Source: Planctomycetota bacterium
Lineage (GTDB): Bacteria > Planctomycetota > Phycisphaerae > UBA1845
Assembly (NCBI GenBank): GCA_022563615.1
Contig: JADFMZ010000194.1
Location: forward strand, 1-6,393
Direction of reading: 5' to 3'
DNA: 6,393 nt
The notes below the pieces were generated by a model. It did no database searches and was not told the origin of the DNA. It was given only the letters and a program-made list of their open reading frames with translations. Each line of letters begins with the position of its first letter. Position 1 is the stretch's first letter. This document shows, one piece after another, positions 1 through 5,604 of this stretch. A program made the translations under genes and the position numbers.

Positions 1-771
1 GGTCCTCTCGACGGTGATGTCGGCGAGATAGACGTAGTTGGGCGAGTCGAAGGTGACGGTGAAGCGATCGAGGGACGGATACTGCCGCGGATCAAGAAAC
101 CCGCCCGGCGGATCGGAGGCCACGATCTTCTCGCCGAACGAGATCGTCCCGTAGCGCACGAAGTCCCACTCGTTGGTGGTCGGGAGCGGAAGACATCCAG
201 CCTCGCCACCGAACCCAAGAGTGTGATAGCCGTTTCCTTCTCTGCCGGCACCGCTCGTAAAGACCATACCGTCCACGGAAAACCAGTAGATGATCCCGTC
301 CAAGCTTTCGAAACGGTAGTTGTGGAACTCGTCGATGTCCAACCCGATGACAAAGTCGTCGCCGCTGAACGAGAACGCCGCGTCGCCGAACATGGACACG
401 GGCTCTTGAATCTCTCCGTAGTGGACGTTGAACCGGCCGTCGCAATAGATACTCGACCCCGTGAACGCCTGATCGGACCGGTAGCGCCACTCGACCCAAA
501 GGCTCGAGGGGGGCGGCGGATCTTCGGGTCTTGCAATCCACAGACCGTAGCCGACGATATCGCCGGAATCCGCCCAGTGCAAAATCAGGTGCCCGTCCTG
601 AAGGCTCTCGATGCAGCCGTCGTTATCTCTGCAGGGGCTCCCGTTGATCCATCCGGCGGAGGGATCATATGGAAGCACGTCAGCCTCGTAGCGATAGAGC
701 AAGTCGTCGGCAAACGCCGCGCTTGCGGCGAGGGCGACGAGCGCGATCGTTACCATGCGGAGTGGAGCCAC
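1..771 (-). CDS. Secreted concanavalin-A/LamG-like protein, N-terminal part (runs off left edge)
   Basis: The reverse frame is open from 771 to the left edge with no stop, giving 257 residues of an incomplete protein. The GTG at 769-771 is preferred over the ATG at 754-756: it lies 4 nt after an AGGA motif and gives the signal peptide a charged start (APLR) before the hydrophobic run VTIALVALAASAAFA, with a likely cleavage AFA|DD. From the ATG alone the peptide would have no positive charge and no Shine-Dalgarno. The exported part is rich in aromatic and acidic residues in beta-strand-like patterns. Counting from the ATG, it includes HNYRFESLDG (145-154) and WFSVDGMVF (158-166), which resemble the ligand-sheet strands of concanavalin-A-like/LamG domains in large surface proteins. 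Four cysteines (42, 48, 105, 188) could form disulfides. No catalytic residues are identified. A dockerin or sorting domain might follow outside the window. The reading frame and export are near certain; the fold is an inference. Confidence 0.8.
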   Translation of the reverse strand, partial: MAPLRMVTIALVALAASAAFADDLLYRYEADVLPYDPSAGWINGSPCRDNDGCIESLQDGHLILHWADSGDIVGYGLWIARPEDPPPPSSLWVEWRYRSDQAFTGSSIYCDGRFNVHYGEIQEPVSMFGDAAFSFSGDDFVIGLDIDEFHNYRFESLDGIIYWFSVDGMVFTSGAGREGNGYHTLGFGGEAGCLPLPTTNEWDFVRYGTISFGEKIVASDPPGGFLDPRQYPSLDRFTVTFDSPNYVYLADITVERT

Positions 772-774
772 GGC

Positions 775-800
775 ATCCTGATCCTAAATCCTACAATCCT
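775..800 (-). promoter_or_regulatory. Leader with four AGGAT repeats (Shine-Dalgarno region)
   Basis: On the minus strand AGGAT occurs four times, at 796-800, 788-792, 781-785 and 775-779, just before the GTG at 771. The last copy lies 4 nt from the GTG and the previous one 10 nt, so either could act as the ribosome binding site. Their presence supports the GTG start over the ATG at 756. Confidence 0.4.
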
Positions 801-815
801 ACCCCGGGGCTCATA

Positions 816-821
816 ATTATA
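816..821 (-). promoter_or_regulatory. Probable -10 box (TATAAT) for the secreted lectin-like gene
   Basis: A perfect TATAAT on the minus strand lies 44 nt upstream of the GTG start at 771. No good -35 hexamer is visible 16-18 nt upstream (CCGTTC or similar). The core ATAATTAT is palindromic, so the element could in principle also serve the other strand, but no supported gene lies there. Confidence 0.45.
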
Positions 822-919
822 CCCGATCATCGACGCTAGAACGGTGATGACCACGGCTACCCGACCGACGTACATCACACAGCCCACCATCCCACAGGGT
901 TGGCATCATCCATATCATA

Positions 920-949
920 ATTATACGCGGGCGACCCACCTGGCAGGTG
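920..949 (-). promoter_or_regulatory. Second TATAATTATGA box with a 13-bp palindrome at its -35 position
   Basis: The 11-mer TATAATTATGA found at 811-821 is repeated exactly at 915-925 on the minus strand, with TATAAT at 920-925. The palindrome CACCTG-G-CAGGTG (937-949) falls where the -35 region would be. This could be an upstream tandem promoter with an operator for the gene starting at 771. No -35 consensus is visible, so it is tentative. Confidence 0.3.
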
Positions 950-1077
950 TGGATTCCGCGCTCTTTTTGGCAACGAGGGGCGAGCCAGAAAGATATGATC
1001 CGTCACGCGGACCATTTTGGGGTGATCCAGGCTGGTGGTCCGCACGGCGGACCCTACGACTGAAACGATACGGAATG

Positions 1078-1350
1078 CTACGCCGATGGTGAGAGGGAAT
1101 GCGCGGGGACTTCTCTTCCACTCTTGTTACGCCGGATGCTGGACACCGGCTGCTCCATGGGTTGGCTGGGCATCTCGCAAAGATGATCCTTGCGGTCCGA
1201 TTGCTCATAGAACGATCGAACGCACGATCCGATCCGCTCCACGTCGCGCGGCTTCAAGGAAGGGTGATTCGGAAGCCGGAGGATCCGTGCTTCAATATCC
1301 CGCGCGACGGGGAACGCAGTTAGGAAAGTCGGGCTTTGCCAGACAGAACG
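1078..1350 (-). pseudogene. C-terminal remnant of a DegT/DnrJ/EryC1/StrS-type aminotransferase
   Basis: The reverse frame between the TGA at 1351-1353 and the TAG at 1078-1080 has no start codon near its beginning but reads coherently for its first 50 residues. Its segment ARDIEARILRLPNHPSLKP (residues 16-34 from 1350), followed by RDVERIGSCVRSFYE, resembles the C-terminal end of PLP-dependent sugar aminotransferases of the DegT/DnrJ family, where an 'A..IE..IL.LP.HP.L...DVERI' block precedes the last helix. The family is normally about 370-400 residues. The catalytic lysine and the rest of the protein are absent, and no upstream homology is visible before the tRNA. After about residue 50 (lower coordinates) the translation turns low-complexity and may be read-through. 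I call it a decayed gene end; assignment rests on this one motif. Confidence 0.4.
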
Positions 1351-1592
1351 TCATCTACCCCTCCGATGTCGGACCGAGCCCGACCTGCCAAGCTGCCCCG
1401 TGTCGAGGCTCCGGCCGACCAAGAAAAAGTAGCGAAGCGTCGGGCGACGGGCACGTACAACGTGCGTTCGGACCACCAGCAGAATCACCAGCAGTCAGAG
1501 TGCTTTTCACAACGCGATCGTGCGACGCGGTGCGAGAGCAAACCGGCAGCGAGTGCCAAACCGTGCCACACAGAACCCGCACGTCTTGCGGG

Positions 1593-1612
1593 AAAAAGCC
1601 GCATTTTGCGTC
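1593..1612 (-). terminator. Short intrinsic terminator after tRNA-Thr
   Basis: In the tRNA direction the transcript would fold as CGCA-AAA-TGCG (with a closing G-C pair beyond one mismatch) and then run into GC and five T (1597-1593). It begins about 22 nt past the tRNA 3' end. The stem is short. A second stem, CCCGCA/TGCGGG at 1576-1592, follows and could assist. Confidence 0.4.
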
Positions 1613-1634
1613 ATGGTGCATTGCGCAAGGAAGA

Positions 1635-1707
1635 AGCCACCGGCCCGACTCGAACGGGCGACCTGCGGTTTACAAAACCGCTGCTCTACCAACTGAGCTA
1701 CGGTGGC
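1635..1707 (-). tRNA. tRNA-Thr (anticodon UGU)
   Basis: A full cloverleaf folds on the minus strand: 7-bp acceptor stem GCCACCG/CGGTGGC, TA linker, D stem GCTC/GAGC with loop AGTTGGTA, anticodon stem GCGGT/ACCGC with loop TTTGTAA, variable loop AGGTC, and T stem GCCCG/CGGGC with loop TTCGAGT. The anticodon is TGT, reading ACN threonine codons (mainly ACA). The gene is 73 nt with a U discriminator base. CCA is not encoded (TTCT follows), so it must be added after transcription. It stands alone rather than in a tRNA array. All stems pair perfectly, so it is probably functional. Confidence 0.97.
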
Positions 1708-1728
1708 GAATGCTCATTTCGTGCTACT

Positions 1729-1734
1729 ATTGTA
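1729..1734 (-). promoter_or_regulatory. Probable -10 box (TACAAT) of the tRNA-Thr promoter
   Basis: TACAAT on the minus strand lies 21 nt before the tRNA 5' end, which would start transcription a dozen or so bases ahead of the mature tRNA. The -35 region 17 nt upstream (CAAGCC) is poor. Confidence 0.4.
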
Positions 1735-1763
1735 GCGGATTGCGCCGCTGTGGCTTGCTTGCC

Positions 1764-1802
1764 CATTTTCTCGTATTGACATTTGAGAAAATGACGAGAA
1801 AA
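1764..1802 (+). repeat. Nested inverted repeat with two alternative 9-bp pairings
   Basis: The left arm (1764-1774) can pair in two ways: CATTTTCTC (1764-1772) with GAGAAAATG (1785-1793), and TTTTCTCGT (1766-1774) with ACGAGAAAA (1794-1802). Both are perfect 9-bp matches. A plus-strand TTGACA (1776-1781) lies in the loop, but no good -10 follows at the right distance. It lies between the divergent tRNA gene and the frame at 1859, so it may be an operator, a recombinase accessory site or a structured leader. Confidence 0.45.
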
Positions 1803-1858
1803 CGCGCCCGTCCGATCCAGCGAGCGAAACGACGAATCGGACGGAAAGCGATCCCATT

Positions 1859-2197
1859 ATGCCAGCCTCCAAGGACGGCGACGTACAAACCGACAAAACC
1901 GACGGCCGTAAGTTTATCACGATCAAGATCGCAAGCAACGGCCGGGTCGCCTACTGCAGGATCTACCTCAAGACGACCAACCACCGGCTGGCTCGGCGGC
2001 GCGCCCGGGCGCTCGAGGGCATCGAGAACCCCGAGGAGGCCCGCCGTATTGTCACTTACCTCGCCTCCGCCAAGACGCCCGGACAGGAGCAGGACCGGCT
2101 GGCCGAGCTGACCGATACGATGCCGACGATTCCATCGCTGTCGCACGACGAAGCGCGCAAGGAACTCGAAGGCATCGTCTGCGACTTCGGCGACTAG
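1859..2197 (+). pseudogene. Recombinase-like gene, N-terminal segment before an in-frame amber stop
   Basis: This open frame of 112 residues begins at ATG 1859, with GGAAAG 10 nt upstream as a modest Shine-Dalgarno. It is basic. Its stretch RIYLKTTNHRLARRRARALEG (from residue 34) resembles the 'sLkT.d...Arrra..le' pattern at the N-terminal arm/core-binding end of phage-type tyrosine recombinases. The stop TAG (2195-2197) is in the same frame as the next open frame, with only four codons before the ATG at 2210. One nonsense change therefore separates what reads as a single gene. Alone, the segment has no catalytic residues. It starts 151 bp from the 5' end of tRNA-Thr; integrases are often beside tRNA genes, though usually at the 3' end. 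The family call is tentative, and it could be a small protein of unknown function. Confidence 0.45.
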
Positions 2198-2632
2198 GTT
2201 CCGGGGGAAATGGACGACGAAGTGGTCGACCGGTGGCGTGCAGCCTACTCCGCCAACGACCAACGCGACCTGCTGATCGACCTGGGCGTCCCCGAGGACT
2301 GCCTCGCCGAAAACCCCGATCTGTTCACGTCGCTTCACAGTCGTGGCCGAACGATCAACCCGCGATACAAGCCGCAGCATGAAGCGATGGCCGCGCTCTT
2401 CGGATTGCCTGCGGACGCTTTGAAGCCGGACAAGCTGGCGCGCGGACCGCGTTTGTCCGCGCGCACACGGATGGCCTATGGCGTGTTTCCAGATGGTCTC
2501 GACAACTGGCTAACCGTCCTCGATCGGGCCAGGATCGCAAAGCCGTACAAATCACCGCGACAGAATCGGGAACCGATGCCGCCCGCGGTGTTCCAGAATC
2601 TGCTCGCGCAGGCCGATCAGTGGGCGAAGGTC

Positions 2633-2755
2633 AACCTCCTTCAACTTCGCGGTATCGTTCTCACGCTCACCGAGACTAAGCAGCGTGTTGCCGAGATTGT
2701 TCTGAGTCGTGGCCCAGTCCAACGGAACCTGCTCTCGGGCGGCCGCTCCATTCAT
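2633..2755 (-). pseudogene. Tetratricopeptide-repeat protein fragment
   Basis: On the minus strand a 41-residue stretch from 2755 contains REQVPLDWATTQNNLGNTLL followed by SLGERENDTAKLKE. This closely follows the TPR_10/TPR_12 style repeat of long bacterial TPR proteins ('REQVPLDWA.TQNNLGNAL..LGERE..TA.LEEA'). One repeat only is present; upstream the frame meets a stop within about 10 codons and downstream the motif ends abruptly near 2633. It is a stranded piece of a larger gene, with no start of its own beyond a chance ATG. The repeat match is clear; the fragment is not expected to be expressed. Confidence 0.7.
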
Positions 2756-2845
2756 CCAGTCACCGAATGGAGGGCATTTTCAGGGACGACTACTTCCGAA
2801 TGGCATCGCCGCTTAAGGGCAACGCACTTGTGGGCACACCACTCA

Positions 2846-2880
2846 CTGAGTAGGGCAGGTCGTCGACCCACCTTACTCAG
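2846..2880. terminator. Strong hairpin between the scarred region and the lipoprotein gene
   Basis: CTGAGTAGGG (2846-2855) pairs with CCTTACTCAG (2871-2880) with one G-T wobble. After a symmetric CA/CA internal loop, GGTC pairs with GACC around a GTC loop. It lies 40 bp past the stop of the minus-strand lipoprotein gene, as a transcription end would. Neither side has a T run, so it is not a classic intrinsic terminator and may instead be a dispersed palindromic repeat. Confidence 0.4.
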
Positions 2881-2919
2881 CTCAACACCGATGTGCACGC
2901 CACGGCGTCAACCCGCGCC

Positions 2920-4056
2920 CTATCGCAGGTATCCTTCCAGACGTTTTGCGACCAGACGCCCGCAGTCGTCAAACGTTTTGGGATCTACGCTCTGGAAATC
3001 ACCGTGATGATCGTTCTGGAAATCGACGATCACCCACTCGCCAGCGCGATCGCAGATGACAAAATGTACCGCCCACGCGCCGCGCCCCGCGCGCGGATCC
3101 ATGATGTAGTCGGCCAGAAGCGCATAGTCGGCCTCGGGCGGGTTCCGCTCTACATGATCTTGAAACGCGCGAGCTAGACCCCAAAGAAGATTCTGCATAC
3201 TGCGCGAAGGTTCAATCTTCACGCGCAGCGTAGAGTCCACGGCCTTGGCCTGGTACAGTTTCTTCTTGTTCAGCAGGCTTGCCAGGTGAGCCGCGTTCGT
3301 CCCGCTGGTCTCGTCGTCAGAAAGCCGAACGGGGTAAACCGCCACCGTCGCGCTTCGACCGGCTTTCTTCATGATCGCTTGGCGCTGCTCCATGGCGGCC
3401 CACTCCGCCTTGTCGGGCGCCGGCGACTTCTCTGCAAGCCTCCGAGCTATTTTCCCCTCTCCGCTGTCGTCTCGCGCTGACTTGGGTATACCCAAATGCG
3501 TCCGTACGCGCTCCGCCAGGAACATGCAGCAAGTCATCGGATCGCGTGGCTTGGCACGCTTGAACTCTCGATCGGCCGCTGTCTGACGATCGACCCACAC
3601 GCTTTGGCCTGTCCTGTCGACGATGACGCTTCGTATCTCCTTGGGCCCCGTTTCGGGGTTGCCGACGAACTCCGCATAGAGAGCGTACTCAGTCGCTATG
3701 GGGTTTTTGCGCACGAACTCGCCGAACAGTTGCGCGGCCCGGTCAAACGTCGCCTCCTTCGGCAGACGGAACACGGCGTCGGTCGTTTCGAGGTTCGTCA
3801 TGCCGGCCTTCTCCAGCAGCACCGCCACGACGTCCGCGACGCCTTTATTCAACGCCGCGCTGTCGCCCATGACTACGGGAAAAACGGTCAGTGAGGCCTT
3901 CGTTCCTTTCGCTTGCATGGCTTCGAATCGCTTCTGTTGTTCGGGCGGTACCTGTTTGTTGCCAGCACTCGCTTGACACCCTGGTACGAACGCGTGCACA
4001 GCCAACCCCACCATCAATCCTACCAACGGCATTCGGATGAAAGCTTGATCTCTCAT
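2920..4056 (-). CDS. Predicted lipoprotein with two tandem copies of an unrecognised alpha/beta domain
   Basis: 378 residues starting at ATG 4056, chosen because AAGGAG lies 6 nt upstream and the N-terminus then forms a lipoprotein signal: MRDQAFIRMP, a hydrophobic stretch, and VPGC with Cys27 as the likely lipidated residue. The open frame extends 63 codons further, but that part is the promoter and operator. The mature protein has a linker, domain 1 (about 54-189), a charged linker (about 190-234), and domain 2 (about 235-378). Both domains show the same order: TVFPV or VAVYPV strand, helix ending in LL, a second strand and helix, NP..T.YALYAEF (119-130) or NPPEADYALLADY (305-317), a VI.DR.G strand pair, and a C-terminal helix with cysteine (DPMTCC, FDDC). 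The same domain occurs once in the neighbour at 4439-5017. The topology recalls CsgG/LpoB/TolB-N envelope lipoproteins; function unknown. A TetR-type operator lies 36 bp upstream of the start codon. Confidence 0.88.
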   Translation of the reverse strand: MRDQAFIRMPLVGLMVGLAVHAFVPGCQASAGNKQVPPEQQKRFEAMQAKGTKASLTVFPVVMGDSAALNKGVADVVAVLLEKAGMTNLETTDAVFRLPKEATFDRAAQLFGEFVRKNPIATEYALYAEFVGNPETGPKEIRSVIVDRTGQSVWVDRQTAADREFKRAKPRDPMTCCMFLAERVRTHLGIPKSARDDSGEGKIARRLAEKSPAPDKAEWAAMEQRQAIMKKAGRSATVAVYPVRLSDDETSGTNAAHLASLLNKKKLYQAKAVDSTLRVKIEPSRSMQNLLWGLARAFQDHVERNPPEADYALLADYIMDPRAGRGAWAVHFVICDRAGEWVIVDFQNDHHGDFQSVDPKTFDDCGRLVAKRLEGYLR

Positions 4057-4085
4057 GACTTTCTCCTTAAAAACGTACCACACGG

Positions 4086-4091
4086 ATTCTA
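4086..4091 (-). promoter_or_regulatory. -10 box (TAGAAT) of the two-domain lipoprotein gene
   Basis: TAGAAT matches the TATAAT consensus at five of six positions, lies 29 nt upstream of the start codon, and directly follows the operator at 4092-4113. The -35 region 17-18 nt upstream (TAATGT or TTAATG) is weak. The operator fills the -35/-10 spacer, so a bound repressor would block RNA polymerase. Confidence 0.5.
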
Positions 4092-4113
4092 AATGTAAGC
4101 GGCCACTTACATT
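4092..4113. promoter_or_regulatory. TetR-type operator O1 upstream of the two-domain lipoprotein gene
   Basis: AATGTAAG (4092-4099) and CTTACATT (4106-4113) form a perfect 8-bp inverted repeat with a 6-bp spacer. The core GTAAG-N6-CTTAC is shared with the sites at 5640-5661 and in front of tetR (6303-6318). Confidence 0.75.
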
Positions 4114-4370
4114 AACGACAAACAAAAACCACTCATCCGCTTTGCGGACTCGTCTTGTCGGTCCCCGCGCTCGGGTCTTGAGGCTTTTGGTATCCAGCGA
4201 ATCTATCATTGGATCCGGCGTCTTTTCGTGCGTGGGGCCCAGCACCTATGTTATGAAACCAGCCCTGGTCAACCCGCTGCCCGAGGCGTTGCCTTGCCTC
4301 TGTGACGGTGTAAATTGGCCCGGGCACTTCGGATAGAATCCTTTACCTTATGTTGCGGTGCTTATTCGGG

Positions 4371-4436
4371 CGGTGAGTCACCGCGAGCCTTTGCGGCATC
4401 CCCCAGGGGGCAGGGCCCGTCTGCCCGCCCGCCCCC
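4371..4436 (-). other. G-quadruplex motif and palindromes just past the single-domain lipoprotein gene
   Basis: Starting 2 nt beyond the stop codon at 4439-4441, the minus strand has four close G runs: G5 (4436-4432), G3 (4430-4428), G3 (4426-4424) and G3 (4418-4416) with loops of 1, 1 and 5 nt. The same region can fold GGGCAG/CTGCCC (4408-4426), CCCCC-A-GGGGG (4400-4410) and CGGTGA-G-TCACCG (4371-4383). There is no T run. It may end or attenuate transcription before the next gene, which has its own promoter. The other 250 or so bases of this gap, up to the promoter at 4115, hold no gene I can support. Confidence 0.4.
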
Positions 4437-4438
4437 GG

Positions 4439-5017
4439 CTACTCGTCTTTCCCCGCCGGCCGCAGGCCATCCTCAAGAACCCGGATCAGTACCTCCGTGC
4501 AATCGTCAACCGACTTCGGTTTCACTTCGGCGAAGATCGGCCATTTCGAGTTCTGCAGCACAACATACGCCAGCCGACTGTCTGCATCGACGACGTAGCA
4601 GTGAATGCGACCAGGTCGTGATCCACCCATCATGTACTCCGGCAAGAGGGCGAACTCCGTCGCAACCGGATGCCCCTTAACGTACTCGGCAAACGCCTCT
4701 GCGCTCTCCTGCAGCATCCTGGGCTGACTATAGTGCCACGAACCGGTTATGGGCACCTGCGCGTCGGACAGACTCACCTCTGCCAGATTCTTGTCAGCGA
4801 AAAACGCACCGATCCTCTCTGCGGCAGACCGATCGTATGAGTCCCCCTTGCCACTACGCACAAACGCGGGGAACACCGTGATGGAAGTCTCTCCCAGGCT
4901 GCCCCAAAAAGCTTCCTTGGCGACCCGGTCAACCGGGAACTGGCACCCCGATGCCGTGACAAGCATAGGAGTGATGCCCAGCACGACGACTATCCCACTG
5001 AGTTGCCGTATGATCAT
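4439..5017 (-). CDS. Predicted lipoprotein with one copy of the same alpha/beta domain
   Basis: 192 residues from ATG 5017; AAAGGAA lies 8 nt upstream. The longer frame to 5095 would add 26 residues before the signal sequence and is rejected. The N-terminus MIIRQLSGIVVVLGITPMLVTASGC is a lipoprotein signal with Cys25 as the lipid site, though the lipobox (ASGC) is not the best consensus. Residues 43-186 form one copy of the domain duplicated in the 2920-4056 protein: TSITVFP, helix AAERIGAFFADKNL, HPVATEFALLPEY (116-128), CYVVDADSRLAYVVLQ, and a last helix preceded by SVDDC (169-173). Domain 2 of the larger protein looks nearest, sharing the DC motif and YALL/FALL. It begins 74 bp after the Skp-like gene with no operator between, so the two may be co-transcribed. 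The fold resembles CsgG/LpoB/TolB-N by strand order only; function unknown. Confidence 0.87.
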   Translation of the reverse strand: MIIRQLSGIVVVLGITPMLVTASGCQFPVDRVAKEAFWGSLGETSITVFPAFVRSGKGDSYDRSAAERIGAFFADKNLAEVSLSDAQVPITGSWHYSQPRMLQESAEAFAEYVKGHPVATEFALLPEYMMGGSRPGRIHCYVVDADSRLAYVVLQNSKWPIFAEVKPKSVDDCTEVLIRVLEDGLRPAGKDE

Positions 5018-5039
5018 GCTCGAATTCCTTTCTTCAGCC

Positions 5040-5068
5040 GGTCGAAAAACGTGGCCCAATGTTCGACC
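5040..5068. repeat. Intergenic inverted repeat between the Skp-like and lipoprotein genes
   Basis: GGTCGAA (5040-5046) and TTCGACC (5062-5068) are perfect 7-bp complements around a 15-nt loop within the 74-bp gap. There is no T run for termination. It might stabilise or process the joint transcript. Confidence 0.35.
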
Positions 5069-5091
5069 ATTCAGCTTCAGGAGACTTAGGT

Positions 5092-5604
5092 TCAATGATC
5101 GTGTTTGAGCTCTTCAGCCGGGACGGGCTTTGTCTTCAACAATTCTTTAACGAGTTTCTTGGTCTGATCATCAGGTTGGAACAGATTCACAAGTTCCCAT
5201 GTGACATCAATTGTCTTCACATCAGGATCCTGATAAGCAATCTCCCATTTGCTGACAAGAAGATTGACACCAGCGGCCTTTGCAATTCCTGGCAGGTCCT
5301 TCTCGATAAGATTCAGAACGTCATCGATCGGTTCGTTGCTAAAGACTTGCCTGTGCAGACGTTCTTGAAGCGCTGGCCCTTCTTTTTCCAATTCTGCAAC
5401 ACGTTCTTTGTCGCCTTTGGCCTTGGCTTCATCACGTTCAGCCTTCATGTCAACGATCTTCTTTTTGAAGGTCTCACCTCTTGCCATGGCCATCGCAACA
5501 GCACGTGAATCAAACGTCCCAACAACCACCTCACCTGCCTGGGTTACTTGGCAGATTGCCAACATCGACAGAACAATCCATTTCATTGTTTTCTCCTTAC
5601 TCAT
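5092..5604 (-). CDS. Skp/OmpH-like exported protein
   Basis: 170 residues from ATG 5604, with AAGGAG 6 nt upstream. A second ATG at 5586 has its own AAGGAG 6 nt upstream and would give the neater signal peptide MKWIVLSMLAICQVTQA|GE; both starts are plausible. After export, VVVGTFDSRAVAMAMAR (26-42) is followed by a charged helical stretch (43-85) rich in K, E, D and R that could form a coiled coil. The C-terminal half (about 95-165: PGIAKAAGVNLLVSKWEIAY, DVTWELVNLFQPDDQTKKL) recalls the body of OmpH/Skp-type periplasmic chaperones, which bind unfolded outer-membrane proteins. It ends HDH. Sampled stretches run about 45-47% GC against about 60% in tetR, so its composition differs from its neighbour. 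It is first in the leftward row after tetR, with an operator-bearing leader of its own. The family call is an inference. Confidence 0.82.
   Translation of the reverse strand: MSKEKTMKWIVLSMLAICQVTQAGEVVVGTFDSRAVAMAMARGETFKKKIVDMKAERDEAKAKGDKERVAELEKEGPALQERLHRQVFSNEPIDDVLNLIEKDLPGIAKAAGVNLLVSKWEIAYQDPDVKTIDVTWELVNLFQPDDQTKKLVKELLKTKPVPAEELKHDH

Larger units (their letters stand above)
2210..3007 (+). pseudogene. Continuation of the recombinase-like gene, truncated near 2632; the rest of the frame is spurious
   Basis: The frame reopens at ATG 2210 in phase with the frame at 1859. Its first 140 or so residues (2210-2632) look protein-like: acidic and helical, then NREPMPPAVFQNLLAQADQW (residues 119-138), which resembles the short segment that begins the catalytic domain of tyrosine recombinases ('replt.eel..LL..a'). 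Just after this, around 2633, the plus strand becomes the antisense of a TPR fragment and the translation loses protein character. It ends as an arginine- and serine-rich tail overlapping the minus-strand lipoprotein gene by 88 bp. The catalytic R, HxxR and Y residues expected of the family are not seen. I read it as a gene broken twice, by the amber codon and by a recombination junction. Function is unproven. Confidence 0.4.
4052..4115 (-). repeat. Duplicated promoter-leader block, copy 1
   Basis: This 64-bp block, from TTAATG through the operator, -10 box and Shine-Dalgarno to ATGAG, matches 5600-5663 at 56 of 64 positions by eye without gaps. Four of the differences are in the spacer between the operator arms. 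Weaker similarity, including a T-rich run, continues upstream to about 4140. It implies duplication of a regulatory cassette that placed the lipoprotein gene under the same control as the Skp-like gene. Confidence 0.85.

Noticed and set aside
223..816. Plus-strand frame of 197 codons
   Set aside because: It is antisense to the secreted lectin-like gene, which has a signal peptide and better composition.
1635..1707. tRNA-Thr as an integration site of a mobile element
   Set aside because: No repeat of the tRNA 3' end is visible elsewhere in the window, and the recombinase-like frame lies at the 5' rather than the 3' side.
1035..2111. Long plus-strand frame of 358 codons
   Set aside because: It crosses the tRNA gene in antisense and the start of another frame, is arginine- and serine-rich without motifs, and looks like a GC-driven chance frame.
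2767..2853. Short plus frame MEGIFRDDYFRMASPLKG... of 28 codons
   Set aside because: It reads smoothly but is short, has no clear ribosome site, and I cannot tie it to a family. It may be a gene-end remnant in the scarred region.
4057..4245. N-terminal extension of the two-domain lipoprotein frame up to 4245
   Set aside because: It spans the promoter, operator and Shine-Dalgarno, places the lipoprotein signal in the interior, and its similarity to the 5605-5808 extension reflects the duplicated regulatory DNA.
4133..4327. Minus-strand frame of 64 codons ending near operator O1, considered as a decayed second tetR copy
   Set aside because: Only a few bases around its stop resemble the tetR end. 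No helix-turn-helix residues are recognisable.
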